DNA of 64,000 bases from Streptomyces chryseus (GTDB lineage: Bacteria; Actinomycetota; Actinomycetes; Streptomycetales; Streptomycetaceae): NCBI RefSeq assembly GCF_014650755.1, contig NZ_BMVO01000002.1, positions 310,001-374,000 of the forward strand, given 5' to 3'. Made by a program: the position numbers and the translations under genes. Under the pieces are notes generated by a model. It was given only the letters and a program-made list of their open reading frames with translations, was not told the DNA's origin and searched no databases. Positions 1-12,151 of the stretch are shown piece by piece; the stretch's first letter is position 1; each line of letters starts with the position of its first letter.

Positions 1-482
1 TGAATATCGTGACCCTCCTCCCCTTCATCGTGCTCATCGGGGCCATGTTCCTGATGACCCGGTCCGCCAAGAAGAAGCAGCAGGCGGCTGCGCAGATGCG
101 CAACGAAATGCAGCCCGGCACCGGCGTCCGGACGATCGGGGGCATGTACGCCACCGTCAAGGAAGTTCACGACGACACGATCCTCCTCGAGGTCGCGCCG
201 GGCGTGCACGCCGTCTACGCGAAGAACGCCGTCGGCGCCGTCCTCGAGGACGAGGAGTACAACCGCATCGTCCACGGCGACGGTGACCTCAAGATCGACG
301 CTCCGGTTGTGCCGGACGACGCCTCTTCGCTGACCGAGTCCGCGGACTCCGGCGACGTCGCGCGCATCGACCTGGGCAAGAAGGACGAGGCGGGCGAGGC
401 GGACAAGGCGCACGACGCGGCCGACGTGGCCGCCGACGAGCCGAAGGACAAGAAGACCGACGGCGAGAGCGACGCGAAGTAG
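1..482 (+). CDS. yajC: YajC, Sec translocase accessory subunit (start codon cut by window edge)
   Basis: Small single-span membrane protein that joins SecD and SecF in the accessory complex of the SecYEG translocon. The frame runs from the first bases: TG-AAT-ATC-GTG-ACC, so the likely start (ATG or GTG) has its first base just outside the window and the protein begins M-N-I-V-T-L-L-P; the GTG at 9 is an alternative. The hydrophobic segment is at about residues 4-20, followed by a basic RSAKKKQ stop-transfer. The central YajC domain contains GTGVRTIGGMYATV. The tail after about residue 95 is acidic, Asp/Ala/Lys-rich and probably disordered. It lies directly upstream of secD and secF, the usual context. 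Identification is firm; only the exact start is open. Confidence 0.93.
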   Translation, partial: NIVTLLPFIVLIGAMFLMTRSAKKKQQAAAQMRNEMQPGTGVRTIGGMYATVKEVHDDTILLEVAPGVHAVYAKNAVGAVLEDEEYNRIVHGDGDLKIDAPVVPDDASSLTESADSGDVARIDLGKKDEAGEADKAHDAADVAADEPKDKKTDGESDAK

Positions 483-495
483 TCACGTACGGGGA

Positions 496-523
496 CCGGG
501 GCGCGCCCACCGGCGTGCCCCGG
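496..523 (+). terminator. Hairpin between yajC and secD
   Basis: A 12-bp stem with one G-U pair (CCGGGGCGCGCC, loop CACC, GGCGTGCCCCGG) is followed by TTT. It starts 13 nt after the yajC stop. It could end or weaken yajC transcripts, implying that secD has its own promoter in the roughly 100 bp that follow, or it may only be partial. Confidence 0.5.
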
Positions 524-626
524 TTTCCGGACCGTGTCGACTTCCGCGGGGCTGGGCCCCACATACTTCGTGGCCGCCTTGGCGCTCACCCGGCGCGGGG
601 GCGGTTGGACAGGGAGAAACGAGAAG

Positions 627-2357
627 GTGGCAGCACCGAAGAAGGGCCGCAGGCCCGCGGGGGCTCCGGGCAGGCCAGGTCGAGCCCTGGCTCTGATCCT
701 GATCGCCATGGTCGCGCTCACCAGCGGCATGTTCGCGACCGGTGAGCTCACACCGCGCCTGGGCATCGACCTTGCCGGCGGCACGAGCATCACGCTCAAG
801 GCCAAGCCCGAGCCCGGCAAGCCGAACTCGATCAACAAGACCAACATGGACACCGCGGTCGGCATCATCGACCGCCGCGTCAACGGTCTTGGTGTTTCCG
901 AGGCCGAGGTTCAGACCCAGGGCAACGACAACATCATTGTCAACATCCCCCGGGGCACGAACGAGAAGCAGGCCCGGGAGCAGGTCGGCACGACCGCCCA
1001 GCTCTACTTCCGGCCCGTGGTGACGTACACCGCCGGTACGCCGACGCCGGACGCCACTCCCTCCCCGAAGCCCTCGGCGGGCGGCAAGGACGGCAAGGAC
1101 GGCAAGTCCACGCCGACCGCCACCGCCACCACGCAGGGCCGCGCCGTGACGGACGGGCTCAAGAAGGACGCGACGCCGACGCCCACGGGCAGCGCGTCGA
1201 AGAGCCCGGAGAAGAGCGGCGAGCCGTCGGCCACCCCGCCGGCCGACCCCGCGACCGCCGCGCTCGAGAAGAAGTTCACGGCGCTGGACTGCGAGAAGAC
1301 CGACCGGGTCCAGGTCAACGTGGGCGTCAAGCCCGAGGACCCGATGGTCGCCTGCGGCAAGAACAACGGGGGCCAGTGGGAGAAGTACATCCTGGGCCCG
1401 GCCGAGGTCAACGGCAAGGACGTCGACGACGCCAGCGCCACCCTCGACACCCAGCGCGGCGGCGGCTGGAAGGTGAACATGGAGTTCACCGACGCGGGCT
1501 CCAAGAAGTTCCAGAAGATCACCGGCAAGCTCTCGCAGCAGCAGCCCCCGCAGAACCAGTTCGCGATCGTCCTCGACGGCGAGGTCGTCTCGGCCCCGTC
1601 GGTCAACGAGACGCTGAGCGCCAACGCCGAGATCTCCGGCAGCTTCACCCAGGAGTCGGCCCAGGACCTGGCCAACATCCTGTCGTACGGCGCGCTTCCG
1701 CTCACCTTCAGCACGGAGACCGTCACCACCGTGACGGCCGCGCTCGGCGGCGAGCAACTGCAGGCCGGCCTGATCGCCGGCGCCATCGGTCTCGCGCTGG
1801 TCGTCGTCTACCTGCTGGCGTACTACCGCGGCCTGGCGTTCGTGGCGATCGTGAGCCTCGTCGTCTCCGCGATCCTGACGTACACGATCATGACGCTGCT
1901 CGGCCCGGCCATCGGCTTCGCCCTGAACCTCCCCGCGGTGTGTGGTGCGATCGTTGCCATCGGCATCACCGCGGACTCGTTCATCGTGTACTTCGAACGC
2001 ATCCGTGACGAGATCCGCGACGGCCGCACGCTCAAGCCCGCCGTGGAGCGCGCCTGGCCGCGTGCCCGCCGCACGATCCTGGTCTCCGACTTCGTGTCGT
2101 TCCTCGCCGCCGCGGTGCTGTTCGCCGTGACCGTCGGCAAGGTGCAGGGCTTCGCGTTCACGCTCGGCCTCACCACCCTGCTCGACGTGGTCGTGGTGTT
2201 CCTCTTCACCAAGCCGCTGATGACGCTGCTGGCGCGCACGAAGTTCTTCGGCCAGGGCCACACGTGGTCCGGCCTGGACCCGAAGCGGCTCGGCGTACAG
2301 CCTCCCCTGCGCCGTACCCGTCGCGTCTCCGCCCCCATCGACCCGAAGGAGGCCTGA
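627..2357 (+). CDS. secD: SecD, protein translocase subunit
   Basis: RND-type membrane protein that works with SecF to pull exported proteins off the outer face of SecYEG using the proton gradient. The GTG at 627 (576 aa, beginning VAAPKKGRRP) follows a GGGAG-type site and fits Streptomyces SecD N-termini; the open frame extends up to 534 but that extension has no homologue-like content. One membrane span sits near residues 18-40, followed by the P1-domain signature LGIDLAGGTSITL. Five C-terminal spans follow from about residue 370, with the conserved ITADSFIVYFERIRDE segment. Residues about 133-212 are an extracytoplasmic Thr/Pro/Lys/Ser-rich insert, typical of actinobacterial SecD but long. 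secF follows after one base. Confidence 0.95.
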   Translation: MAAPKKGRRPAGAPGRPGRALALILIAMVALTSGMFATGELTPRLGIDLAGGTSITLKAKPEPGKPNSINKTNMDTAVGIIDRRVNGLGVSEAEVQTQGNDNIIVNIPRGTNEKQAREQVGTTAQLYFRPVVTYTAGTPTPDATPSPKPSAGGKDGKDGKSTPTATATTQGRAVTDGLKKDATPTPTGSASKSPEKSGEPSATPPADPATAALEKKFTALDCEKTDRVQVNVGVKPEDPMVACGKNNGGQWEKYILGPAEVNGKDVDDASATLDTQRGGGWKVNMEFTDAGSKKFQKITGKLSQQQPPQNQFAIVLDGEVVSAPSVNETLSANAEISGSFTQESAQDLANILSYGALPLTFSTETVTTVTAALGGEQLQAGLIAGAIGLALVVVYLLAYYRGLAFVAIVSLVVSAILTYTIMTLLGPAIGFALNLPAVCGAIVAIGITADSFIVYFERIRDEIRDGRTLKPAVERAWPRARRTILVSDFVSFLAAAVLFAVTVGKVQGFAFTLGLTTLLDVVVVFLFTKPLMTLLARTKFFGQGHTWSGLDPKRLGVQPPLRRTRRVSAPIDPKEA

Positions 2358-2358
2358 G

Positions 2359-3480
2359 ATGTCCCGACTCGGAAGCCTCGGCGCCCGCCTCTACAACGGT
2401 GAGGTCGGTTACGACTTCGTCGGCAAGCGGAAGATCTGGTACGGCCTCTCGATCCTGATCACCATCACGGCCATCGTCGGCCTGGCGGTGCGCGGCCTGG
2501 TCATGGGCATCGAGTTCGAGGGCGGCGCCGTCTTCACGACGTCCAAGACCGGCGTCTCCGTCGCCCAGGTCCAGGAGGACGCCGAGAAGGCCTCCGGGCA
2601 CGAGGCGATCGTCCAGGAGCTCGGCAACGGCGGCATGCGGATCCAGATCAGCGGTCTGGACACCGACACCGCCACCCCGGTCAAGGACGAGCTCGCCAAG
2701 GACCTCGGGATCTCGGCGGAGGACATCACCTCCGAGTTGGTCGGCCCCAGCTGGGGCGAGCAGATCGCGAACAAGGCCTGGACCGGCCTCGCGATCTTCA
2801 TGGTGCTGGTGGTGGTCTACCTCGCCATCGCCTTCGAGTGGCGGATGGCCCTGGCCGCCCTCATCGCCCTGGTCCACGACCTCACGATCACCGTCGGTGT
2901 GTACGCGCTGGTCGGCTTCGAGGTCACCCCGGGCACCGTGATCGGTCTGCTGACGATCCTCGGTTACTCCCTCTACGACACCGTCGTCGTCTTCGACGGT
3001 CTCAAGGAGGGGTCGAAGGACATCACCAAGCAGACGCGCTGGACGTACAGCGAGATCGCCAACCGCAGCCTCAACGGCACGCTGGTGCGTTCCATCAACA
3101 CCACCGTCGTCGCGCTGCTCCCGGTGGCGGGCCTGCTGTTCATCGGCGGCGGTGTGCTGGGCGCGGGCATGCTCAACGACATCTCGCTGTCGCTCTTCGT
3201 CGGCCTGGCGGCCGGCGCGTACTCCTCGATCTTCATCGCCACTCCGCTCGTCGCCGACCTGAAGGAAGGCGACCCGCAGATGAAGGCCCTGAAGAAGCGC
3301 GTCCTCGCCAAGCGGGCGGCCGCGACGGCCAAGGGCGAGAACCCGGACGCCGACGGCTACGACGCCTCCGGCGAGCCCTTGGACGGCTCCGCGGGCGACG
3401 CGGCGCCGGCCGGCGCCGTCGTCGGTCAGCCGCGCGGCCGCAGCGGGGGCCGGGGCAGGCCCTCGGGGAAGCGCCGATGA
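2359..3480 (+). CDS. secF: SecF, protein translocase subunit
   Basis: Partner of SecD in the SecDF-YajC complex. The protein is 373 aa with a strong GGAGG six bases before the ATG, so translation is coupled to secD, whose stop lies one base upstream. The first membrane span is near residues 30-50, then comes an extracytoplasmic domain with GIEFEGGAVF, and five C-terminal spans including LVHDLTITVGVYAL and TILGYSLYDTVVVFD, the conserved SecF/RND core. The last 60 or so residues form a Gly/Ala/Arg-rich cytoplasmic tail ending in [14 protein letters not shown]. The final codons overlap the apt start (ATGA), tying adenine salvage to the sec operon. Confidence 0.95.
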   Translation: MSRLGSLGARLYNGEVGYDFVGKRKIWYGLSILITITAIVGLAVRGLVMGIEFEGGAVFTTSKTGVSVAQVQEDAEKASGHEAIVQELGNGGMRIQISGLDTDTATPVKDELAKDLGISAEDITSELVGPSWGEQIANKAWTGLAIFMVLVVVYLAIAFEWRMALAALIALVHDLTITVGVYALVGFEVTPGTVIGLLTILGYSLYDTVVVFDGLKEGSKDITKQTRWTYSEIANRSLNGTLVRSINTTVVALLPVAGLLFIGGGVLGAGMLNDISLSLFVGLAAGAYSSIFIATPLVADLKEGDPQMKALKKRVLAKRAAATAKGENPDADGYDASGEPLDGSAGDAAPAGAVVGQPRGRSGGRGRPSGKRR

Positions 3481-4019
3481 CGACGGGCACGCAGGACCTC
3501 CTGCTCAGCCGCATCCGGGACGTGCCGGACTATCCCAAGCCCGGAGTGATGTTCAAGGACATCACCCCGCTGCTCGCGGACCCGGCGGCGTTCACGGCCC
3601 TGACCGACGCCCTCGCGGAGCTGTGTGTGAGCTGCGGCGCCACGAAGATCGTCGGTCTGGAGGCGCGCGGCTTCATCCTGGCCGCGCCGGTCGCCGTCCG
3701 CGCCGGCCTCGGGTTCATCCCCGTACGCAAGGCGGGGAAGCTGCCGGGTGCGACGCTGAAGCAGGCGTACGAGCTGGAGTACGGCACGGCCGAGATCGAG
3801 ATCCACGCCGAGGACCTGGCGGACGGCGACCGCGTCATCGTGATCGACGACGTCCTCGCCACCGGCGGCACCGCCGAGGCCTCGCTGGAGCTCATCCGGC
3901 GGGCCGGCACCGAGGTCGCCGGGGTCGCGGTCCTCATGGAGCTCGGATTCCTGGGCGGGCGCGCCCGTCTGGAACCGGCGCTCCGAGGGGCTCCGCTGGA
4001 GGCCCTGATCACGGTCTGA
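3477..4019 (+). CDS. apt: Adenine phosphoribosyltransferase
   Basis: Converts adenine and PRPP to AMP plus pyrophosphate in the cytoplasm (purine salvage). The ATG at 3477 overlaps the secF stop as ATGA, giving 180 aa, the normal family length. The PRPP-binding motif [14 protein letters not shown] is at about residues 120-133, and [14 protein letters not shown] is the purine-binding region. Apt-relA adjacency is common in actinobacteria and joins purine salvage to (p)ppGpp metabolism. A strong terminator follows, so relA is probably transcribed separately. Confidence 0.95.
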   Translation: MTTGTQDLLLSRIRDVPDYPKPGVMFKDITPLLADPAAFTALTDALAELCVSCGATKIVGLEARGFILAAPVAVRAGLGFIPVRKAGKLPGATLKQAYELEYGTAEIEIHAEDLADGDRVIVIDDVLATGGTAEASLELIRRAGTEVAGVAVLMELGFLGGRARLEPALRGAPLEALITV

Positions 4020-4036
4020 CCAGCACGGCTGTAGGT

Positions 4037-4075
4037 GGAAGGCGGGTCCCGGAGGAATTCCGGGGCCCGCCTTCC
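4037..4075 (+). terminator. Terminator of the secDF-apt operon
   Basis: A 16-bp stem with one U-G pair (4037-4052 with 4060-4075), loop AGGAATT, begins 17 nt after the apt stop. There is no T-run, which is usual in Streptomyces. Confidence 0.75.
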
Positions 4076-4179
4076 GCGTTGTGCCTGGTGTCAGGCCGGG
4101 GGCGAACCGGAGGCCGGGCATCGTTACCATGGGCTTTCCGGGCCTGACCGGGGGACCCGGACCCGCACGAGGAGCGCTC

Positions 4180-6813
<2,634 letters not shown>

Positions 6814-6819
6814 CACGAC

Positions 6820-6865
6820 ACGCGCGAGGCCCCGGTACGGACATCCGTACCGGGGCCTCGCGCGT
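6820..6865. terminator. Bidirectional terminator between relA and the DUF349 gene
   Basis: A perfect inverted repeat of about 21 bp (from 6820, ACGCGCGAGGCCCC, to 6865) with a tiny ACAT loop fills the 64-bp gap between two convergent genes. It can serve both strands. Confidence 0.85.
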
Positions 6866-6877
6866 ACCCGCCGGGTG

Positions 6878-8107
6878 TCAGCCGCCGAACTCCTGGAGCC
6901 CCTTGAGGGCCTGGTCCAGCAGCGCCTGCCGGCCTTCGAGCTCGCGGGCGAGCTTGTCGGCCCTGGCGTTGTTGCCCGCCGCGCGCGCCTGGTCGATCTG
7001 ACCGCGCAGCTTGTCGACGGCGTCCTGGAGCTGGCCCGTCAGACCCGCGGCGCGGGCGCGCGCCTCAGGGTTCGTACGGCGCCACTCGTTCTCCTCGGTC
7101 TCCTGGAGCGCCTTCTCCACGGCGTGCATACGCCCCTCGACCTTCGGGCGGGCGTCGCGCGGCACATGGCCGACGGCCTCCCAGCGCTCGTTGATGGAGC
7201 GGAACGCGGCCCTGGCCGCCTTCAGGTCCTTCACCGGCACCAGCTTCTCGGCCTCGGTCGCGAGCTCCTCCTTGAGCTTGAGGTTCTCGGCCTGCTCGGC
7301 GTCGCGCTCCGCGAAGACCTCGCCGCGCGCCGCGAAGAAGACGTCCTGGGCGCCGCGGAAACGGTTCCACAGGTCGTCCTCGGCCTCGCGCTGGGCGCGG
7401 CCCGCGGCCTTCCACTCGGTCATCAGGTCGCGGTAACGCGCGGCCGTGGCGGCCCAGTCGGTGGAGCCCGAGAGGCTCTCCGCCTCCGCGACCAGCTTCT
7501 CCTTGGTCTTGCGGGCCTCCTCGCGCTGGGCGTCCAGCGAGGCGAAGTGGGCCTTGCGCCGCTTGGAGAACGCCGAGCGCGCGTGCGAGAAGCGGTGCCA
7601 CAGCTCGTCGTCGGACTTCCGGTCGAGCCTCGGCAGGCCCTTCCAGATGTCCACGAGCGCCCGCAGTCGCTCGCCGGCGGCCCGCCACTGCTCACTCTGC
7701 GCCAGCTCCTCGGCCTCGACGACCAGAGCCTCCTTGGCGTGCTTCGCCTCGTCGGTCTGCTTCGCCTTCTCGGCCTTGCGCTCCTCGCGGCGCGCCTCGA
7801 CCGTCGCCACCAGTGCGTCGAGGCGCTTGCTCAGCGCGTCGAGGTCACCGACCGCGTGGTGCTCGTCGACCTGCTGACGCAGATGCCCGATCGCGGCCTG
7901 GGCGTCCTTGGCGGACAGGTCGGTGGTCTTCACCCGCCGCTCGAGGAGGCCGATCTCGACAACCAGGCCCTCGTACTTGCGCTCGAAGTAGGCCAGGGCC
8001 TCCTCGGGAGAGCCCGCCTGCCAGGAACCGACGACCTTCTCGCCCTCGGCCGTACGCACGTACACGGTGCCGGTCTCGTCGACTCGGCCCCACGGGTCGC
8101 TGCTCAC
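6878..8107 (-). CDS. DUF349 coiled-coil protein
   Basis: A 409-aa, highly charged, almost wholly helical protein built from repeated DUF349 units; Trp-containing repeats such as LWNRFRGAQDVFF, LWHRFSHARSAF and RSINERWEAVG are visible. The family is conserved in actinobacteria, without a settled biochemical function. The GTG at 8107 (VSSDPWGRVDETG) is the likely start because GGAGGAG lies 5 nt before it; the frame is open to 8233, but that leader lacks a ribosome site and family-like sequence. It has no signal peptide or membrane span, so it should be cytoplasmic. It lies convergent to relA and is followed upstream by a membrane cyclophilin on the same strand. Confidence 0.85.
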   Translation of the reverse strand: MSSDPWGRVDETGTVYVRTAEGEKVVGSWQAGSPEEALAYFERKYEGLVVEIGLLERRVKTTDLSAKDAQAAIGHLRQQVDEHHAVGDLDALSKRLDALVATVEARREERKAEKAKQTDEAKHAKEALVVEAEELAQSEQWRAAGERLRALVDIWKGLPRLDRKSDDELWHRFSHARSAFSKRRKAHFASLDAQREEARKTKEKLVAEAESLSGSTDWAATAARYRDLMTEWKAAGRAQREAEDDLWNRFRGAQDVFFAARGEVFAERDAEQAENLKLKEELATEAEKLVPVKDLKAARAAFRSINERWEAVGHVPRDARPKVEGRMHAVEKALQETEENEWRRTNPEARARAAGLTGQLQDAVDKLRGQIDQARAAGNNARADKLARELEGRQALLDQALKGLQEFGG

Positions 8108-8248
8108 AGCGCCTCCTCCACATGATGCCCGCGAGGGCTGTTCACCCCGGGCATCGTCCACAGTTTCCTTCGCGGGGCTGCATGCGCCCTGCACACCGCC
8201 AACATAGGCGAACGGCAGGGCGGCTGTCCGCATCCCGCACCTCCGGAT

Positions 8249-9055
8249 TTACTTGGTGACGGTCGCCCTGTCGATGACGACGGTGGCATTCGGCGCCCCG
8301 TCGCCCTGACCAGTCGCCTCACCCGCCCCGGCGATCTTCTTCAGCACGTCCTGACCACCCGCGATGGTTCCGAACGGTGTGTAGTTGGCGGGCAACTTGC
8401 TGTCCTGGTAGACGAGGAAGAACTGGCTGCCGCCGGTCCCCGGACCCGCGTTCGCCATGGCGACCGTGCCCGCCGGGTAGACGCCGCCCTTGAGCTTCGG
8501 GTCTTTCAGGTTCTCGTCCGGCAGCTTGTAGCCGGGCGTGCCCGAGCCCTGCGCCGTCGGGTCGCCGCACTGCAGGACGTAGATGCCGCTCGTCGTCAGC
8601 CGGTGGCACTTCGTGTGGTCGAAGTAGCCCTTGGAGGCGAGGAAGTTGAAGGAGTTCACCGTGCGCGGGGCCTTCGCCGGGTCCAGCGCCAGCGTGATGT
8701 CACCGCAGGTGGTGTCGAGCTTCATCGTGTACGTGGCCGACTTGTCGACGGTGAGCGCCGGCTCCTTCTTGTACGACAGCTTCTTGACCGAGCCCGGCGC
8801 GGGCTTGGCGCACGGGTCTTGCGCCTTCGAGGGCGTGGAGCTGGGCGTCGCGTCGGCGACGGTGTCGTCCTTGTCGTCGCCGCCCAGCACACCCGTCGCG
8901 AACGCCGTCGCGCCGGCCGCGAGCACCACGGCGAGCGCCGAGGCGATCACGGCGTTGCGGCGGCGCGCCTTGCGCCGGTTCTCGGCGCGGCGCTGCTGCT
9001 GGCGTTCGAACTTCTCCCGGGCGAGCTGGCGCCGCCGCTGATCGCTGCTGACCAC
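8249..9055 (-). CDS. Membrane-anchored cyclophilin-type peptidyl-prolyl isomerase
   Basis: Predicted to catalyse cis-trans isomerisation of proline peptide bonds outside the membrane. The 268-aa protein starts at GTG 9055, eight bases after GAGGAG. Residues 1-33 are strongly basic (RRRQLAREKFERQQQRR), then comes one membrane span at about 35-55, an Asp/Thr/Pro linker, and a cyclophilin domain from about residue 105. CHRLTTSGIYVLQCGDP corresponds to the family's FHRVI..FMIQGGDP active-site block: the catalytic Arg and Gln are kept, while two Cys residues replace usual positions. AMANAGPGTGGSQFF and NYTPFG are also typical. It is N-in, C-out by the positive-inside rule. Confidence 0.9.
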   Translation of the reverse strand: MVSSDQRRRQLAREKFERQQQRRAENRRKARRRNAVIASALAVVLAAGATAFATGVLGGDDKDDTVADATPSSTPSKAQDPCAKPAPGSVKKLSYKKEPALTVDKSATYTMKLDTTCGDITLALDPAKAPRTVNSFNFLASKGYFDHTKCHRLTTSGIYVLQCGDPTAQGSGTPGYKLPDENLKDPKLKGGVYPAGTVAMANAGPGTGGSQFFLVYQDSKLPANYTPFGTIAGGQDVLKKIAGAGEATGQGDGAPNATVVIDRATVTK

Positions 9056-9226
9056 CGGTGTTCTCCTCGTACGTCTCGTGTGTCACTGCTGTCGCACTGC
9101 TGTCCGGCCGAGCCGAGCTTGCCCGTACCGTATATGGGTTCGCTGTGCGATGAGCGGCGCCGGTAGGCTCTGATCTGCTGCAATCGACAGCGGCATCTCC
9201 CGCCGGACGACATATTGAGGACGATC

Positions 9227-9916
9227 GTGCTTATTGCCGGGTTCCCCGCCGGGGCCTGGGGGACCAACTGTTACCTGGTCGCCCCCGCCGCGGGCGAGGA
9301 GTGCGTGATCATCGACCCCGGCCACCAGGCCGCCGCGGGCGTCGAGGAAGCGCTCGCGAAGCACCGCCTCAAGCCGGTCGCCGTCGTCCTCACCCACGGC
9401 CACATCGACCACGTCGCCTCGGTCGTCCCGGTGTGCGGAGCGCACGACGTACCCGCGTGGATCCATCCCGCCGACCGGTACATGATGAGCGACCCCGAGA
9501 AGGCGCTCGGCCGCTCGATCGGCATGCCGCTGATGGGCGAGCTGACCGTGGGCGAGCCCGACGACGTCAAGGAACTGGCCGACGGCGCCGAGCTGAAGCT
9601 GGCGGGCCTCGACTTCACCGTCTCGCACGCGCCCGGCCATACCAAGGGGTCGGTGACCTTCCGGCTGCCCGAGCAGGCCGACATCCCGTCGGTCTTCTTC
9701 TCGGGCGACCTGCTGTTCGCCGGCTCCGTCGGACGCACCGACCTGCCCGGCGGCGACCACACCGAGATGCTCGAGTCGCTGGCCCGCGTGTGCCTGCCGC
9801 TCGACGACTCGACCGTGGTGCTGGCCGGCCACGGCTCCCAGACGACCATCGGCCGCGAGCGCGCCACCAACCCGTATCTCAACGGTCTGGCCGCCGCTCC
9901 CCGACGAGGAATGTGA
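9227..9916 (+). CDS. Metallo-beta-lactamase-fold hydrolase (glyoxalase II-like)
   Basis: A 229-aa cytoplasmic hydrolase of the YcbL/glyoxalase II-like group. The zinc-binding signature HGHIDH (TH-G-H-I-D-H) is present at about residues 61-66, with further ligands in [15 protein letters not shown] and GHGSQT. The substrate is unknown; relatives act on S-acylglutathione or S-acylmycothiol thioesters. GTG at 9227 follows GAGGA by five bases; a TTG at 9215 is an in-frame alternative. hisS starts 11 nt downstream, so the two are probably co-transcribed, an arrangement common in actinobacteria. Confidence 0.88.
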   Translation: MLIAGFPAGAWGTNCYLVAPAAGEECVIIDPGHQAAAGVEEALAKHRLKPVAVVLTHGHIDHVASVVPVCGAHDVPAWIHPADRYMMSDPEKALGRSIGMPLMGELTVGEPDDVKELADGAELKLAGLDFTVSHAPGHTKGSVTFRLPEQADIPSVFFSGDLLFAGSVGRTDLPGGDHTEMLESLARVCLPLDDSTVVLAGHGSQTTIGRERATNPYLNGLAAAPRRGM

Positions 9917-9927
9917 CGAGACTTCCT

Positions 9928-11190
9928 GTGAGCACCTTCAAGGCCCCCAAGGGCACGTACGACCTCATCCCGCCGGACTCCGCGACCTTCCTTGCGGTCC
10001 GCGAGGCGATCTCCGCGCCGCTGCGGAACTCCGGCTACGGCTACATCGAGACGCCCGGCTTCGAGGACGTCGCGCTCTTCTCGCGCGGTGTGGGCGAGTC
10101 CACCGACATCGTCTCCAAGGAGATGTACGCCTTCGAGACCAAGGGCGGCGACAAGCTGGCGCTGCGCCCCGAGGGCACCGCCTCCGTGCTGCGCGCGGCC
10201 CTCGAAGCCAACCTGCACAAGAGCGGCAACCTGCCGGTCAAGCTCTGGTACTCCGGCTCGTACTACCGCTACGAGCGCCCGCAGAAGGGCCGCTACCGCC
10301 ACTTCTCGCAGGTCGGCGCCGAGGCGATCGGCGCCGAGGACCCGGCCCTGGACGCCGAGCTGATCATCCTCGCCGACCAGGCGTACCGCTCGCTCGGCCT
10401 CTCGCAGTTCCGCATCCTGCTGAACTCGCTGGGCGACAAGGAGTGCCGCCCCGTCTACCGGGAGGCCCTCCAGGGCTTCCTGCGCGACCTCGACCTCGAC
10501 GAGGACACCCGCCGCCGCATCGAGATCAACCCCCTGCGGGTCCTCGACGACAAGCGCGCCGAGGTGCAGAAGCAGCTCGTGGGCGCGCCGATGCTGCGCG
10601 ACTACCTGTGTGACGCGTGCAAGGCGTACCACGAGCAGGTCCGCGAGCTGCTGAACGCGGCGGGCGTCGCCTACGAGGACGACGAGAAGCTGGTGCGCGG
10701 CCTCGACTACTACACCCGCACCACCTTCGAGTTCGTCCACGACGGCCTCGGTTCGCAGTCCGCGGTGGGCGGCGGCGGCCGCTACGACGGCCTGTCCGAG
10801 ATGATCGGCGGCCCCGCGCTGCCGTCCGTCGGCTGGGCGCTCGGCGTGGACCGCACGGTGCTGGCGCTGGAGGCGGAGGGCGTCGAGCTCGACCTGCCGG
10901 CCACCACCAGCGTGTACGCGGTGCCGCTCGGCGAGGAGGCGCGCCGCGTCCTGTTCGGTACGGTCACCGGGCTGCGCAGGGCCGGAATCGCGGCCGACTT
11001 CGCGTACGGCGGCAAGGGCCTCAAGGGCGCCATGAAGAACGCCAACCGCTCCGGGGCCCGGTACACGATCGTCGCCGGTGAGCGGGATCTGGCCGACGGC
11101 CAGGTCCAGCTCAAGGACATGGAGACCGGCGAGCAGGTCCCGGTCGCCCTCGACGGGGTCACCGCGGAGCTGCGCCGCCGCCTGGCCTGA
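9928..11190 (+). CDS. hisS: Histidyl-tRNA synthetase
   Basis: Class II aminoacyl-tRNA synthetase that charges tRNA-His. The 420-aa length is normal. Start GTG 9928 gives [16 protein letters not shown], the family N-terminus; the frame is open well upstream but reads as a shadow of the hydrolase gene. Motif 2 is visible (FRY-type: [24 protein letters not shown] in part), the HisA histidine-specific signature is [15 protein letters not shown], and motif 3 lies in [10 protein letters not shown]. The C-terminal anticodon-binding domain starts at about residue 325. A perfect hairpin follows the gene. Confidence 0.96.
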   Translation: MSTFKAPKGTYDLIPPDSATFLAVREAISAPLRNSGYGYIETPGFEDVALFSRGVGESTDIVSKEMYAFETKGGDKLALRPEGTASVLRAALEANLHKSGNLPVKLWYSGSYYRYERPQKGRYRHFSQVGAEAIGAEDPALDAELIILADQAYRSLGLSQFRILLNSLGDKECRPVYREALQGFLRDLDLDEDTRRRIEINPLRVLDDKRAEVQKQLVGAPMLRDYLCDACKAYHEQVRELLNAAGVAYEDDEKLVRGLDYYTRTTFEFVHDGLGSQSAVGGGGRYDGLSEMIGGPALPSVGWALGVDRTVLALEAEGVELDLPATTSVYAVPLGEEARRVLFGTVTGLRRAGIAADFAYGGKGLKGAMKNANRSGARYTIVAGERDLADGQVQLKDMETGEQVPVALDGVTAELRRRLA

Positions 11191-11207
11191 GCACCTTTCC
11201 CGCCAAG

Positions 11208-11244
11208 CAGGGGCCCGGCCGTCGCGACGACGACCGGGCCCCTG
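11208..11244 (+). terminator. hisS terminator
   Basis: A perfect 11-bp inverted repeat, CAGGGGCCCGG (11208-11218) and CCGGGCCCCTG (11234-11244), with a 15-nt loop, lies 17 nt past the hisS stop. The remaining gap up to 11475 holds no evident coding sequence; it should contain the promoter of the next gene. Confidence 0.7.
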
Positions 11245-11475
11245 CCCGTGCGGCACCCACTCGTACACCCGCTCGTACGGTCAACTCCGCGGGCGCGGAT
11301 TCGCCCGGCCGGGGCCGGTGCCCGCGTACCTCACTTCGCGCCGGTCACAGCCCTGCGGGAGGGCGCGCGGCGGGGCGTGGGCCCGTATCCCTTTATGTCC
11401 ATCGAACGGTGGACCGGGGCGGCGGTGCGGCAGAATGAGCCTGTCCGGCAGCCCACTCAGTGACGGAACGGCGAT

Positions 11476-12111
11476 ATGACGACTGCAGCGGTGGACGACC
11501 GCACCTCCAACGGCACGCAGGACGGCCCGAAGGGCGCGACCGGCAGCGGCCGTCCCCTCGCCCTGCTGCTGGTGATCACGGGTCTGGCCGGGCTGCTGGC
11601 CTCCTGGGTCATCACGCTCGACAAGATCAAGCTGCTCGAGGACCCGGGCTTCGAACCGGGCTGCAGCCTCAACCCCGTGGTCGCGTGCGGCAACATCATG
11701 AAGAGCGAGCAGGCCGAGGCCTTCGGGTTCCCCAACCCGATGCTCGGACTCGTCACCTACGCGATGGTCGTCTCCATCGGCGTCGGCCTGCTGGCGGGGG
11801 CGCGCTACCGCCGCTGGTTCTGGCTCGGCCTGAACGCGGGCACCCTCTTCGGCGTCGGATTCTGCACCTGGCTCCAGTACCAGTCGCTGTACAACATCGG
11901 CTCGCTGTGCCTGTGGTGCTGCCTGGCCTGGGTCGCCACCATCGTGATGTTCTGCTACGTCACCACGCACAACATCAAGCACCGCCTGCTCCCCGCCCCC
12001 AAGGGCCTGCGCAGCGTCCTCATCGAGTTCCACTGGCTGCCGCCGGTCCTGTGGATCGGGATCATCGGCATGCTGATCCTGACCCGCTGGTGGACGTTCT
12101 GGACCAGCTGA
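11476..12111 (+). CDS. Vitamin K epoxide reductase (VKOR) family membrane protein
   Basis: An integral membrane thiol oxidoreductase of 211 aa. In actinobacteria VKOR homologues reoxidise DsbA-like proteins with menaquinone and so drive disulfide formation outside the membrane. All expected cysteines are present: the loop pair C63 and C71 (PGCSLNPVVACG) and the quinone-proximal CLWC pair C145 and C148, with an extra C149. Four or five membrane spans are apparent, preceded by about 25 hydrophilic residues. No thioredoxin-like domain is fused. It stands alone between hisS and rarA, and no dsbA-like partner is adjacent. Confidence 0.9.
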   Translation: MTTAAVDDRTSNGTQDGPKGATGSGRPLALLLVITGLAGLLASWVITLDKIKLLEDPGFEPGCSLNPVVACGNIMKSEQAEAFGFPNPMLGLVTYAMVVSIGVGLLAGARYRRWFWLGLNAGTLFGVGFCTWLQYQSLYNIGSLCLWCCLAWVATIVMFCYVTTHNIKHRLLPAPKGLRSVLIEFHWLPPVLWIGIIGMLILTRWWTFWTS

Positions 12112-12122
12112 GCCGGACGGCG

Positions 12123-12145
12123 TTGTCAGTGGGCTGACATAGGCT
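12123..12145 (+). promoter_or_regulatory. RecA-NDp (PafBC-type) DNA-damage promoter of rarA
   Basis: TTGTCAGTG (12123-12131), an 8-nt spacer and TAGGCT (12140-12145) match the tTGTCRGtg-N8-TAnnnT pattern of LexA-independent, PafBC-dependent damage promoters of mycobacteria and streptomycetes. With six bases after the -10, transcription would begin at 12152, the first base of the rarA GTG, so the mRNA would be leaderless. The spacer also creates the inverted repeat TGTCAG/CTGACA. Confidence 0.75.
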
Positions 12146-12151
12146 TCACGC

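Noticed and set aside
534..626. Upstream extension of secD to GTG 534
   Set aside because: The extra 31 residues lack family similarity, while GTG 627 has a ribosome site and the expected VAAPKKGRR start.
1027..1262. Low-complexity insert in SecD as a foreign insertion
   Set aside because: Frame, GC bias and flanking domains are continuous, and actinobacterial SecD proteins commonly carry such Pro/Thr-rich inserts.
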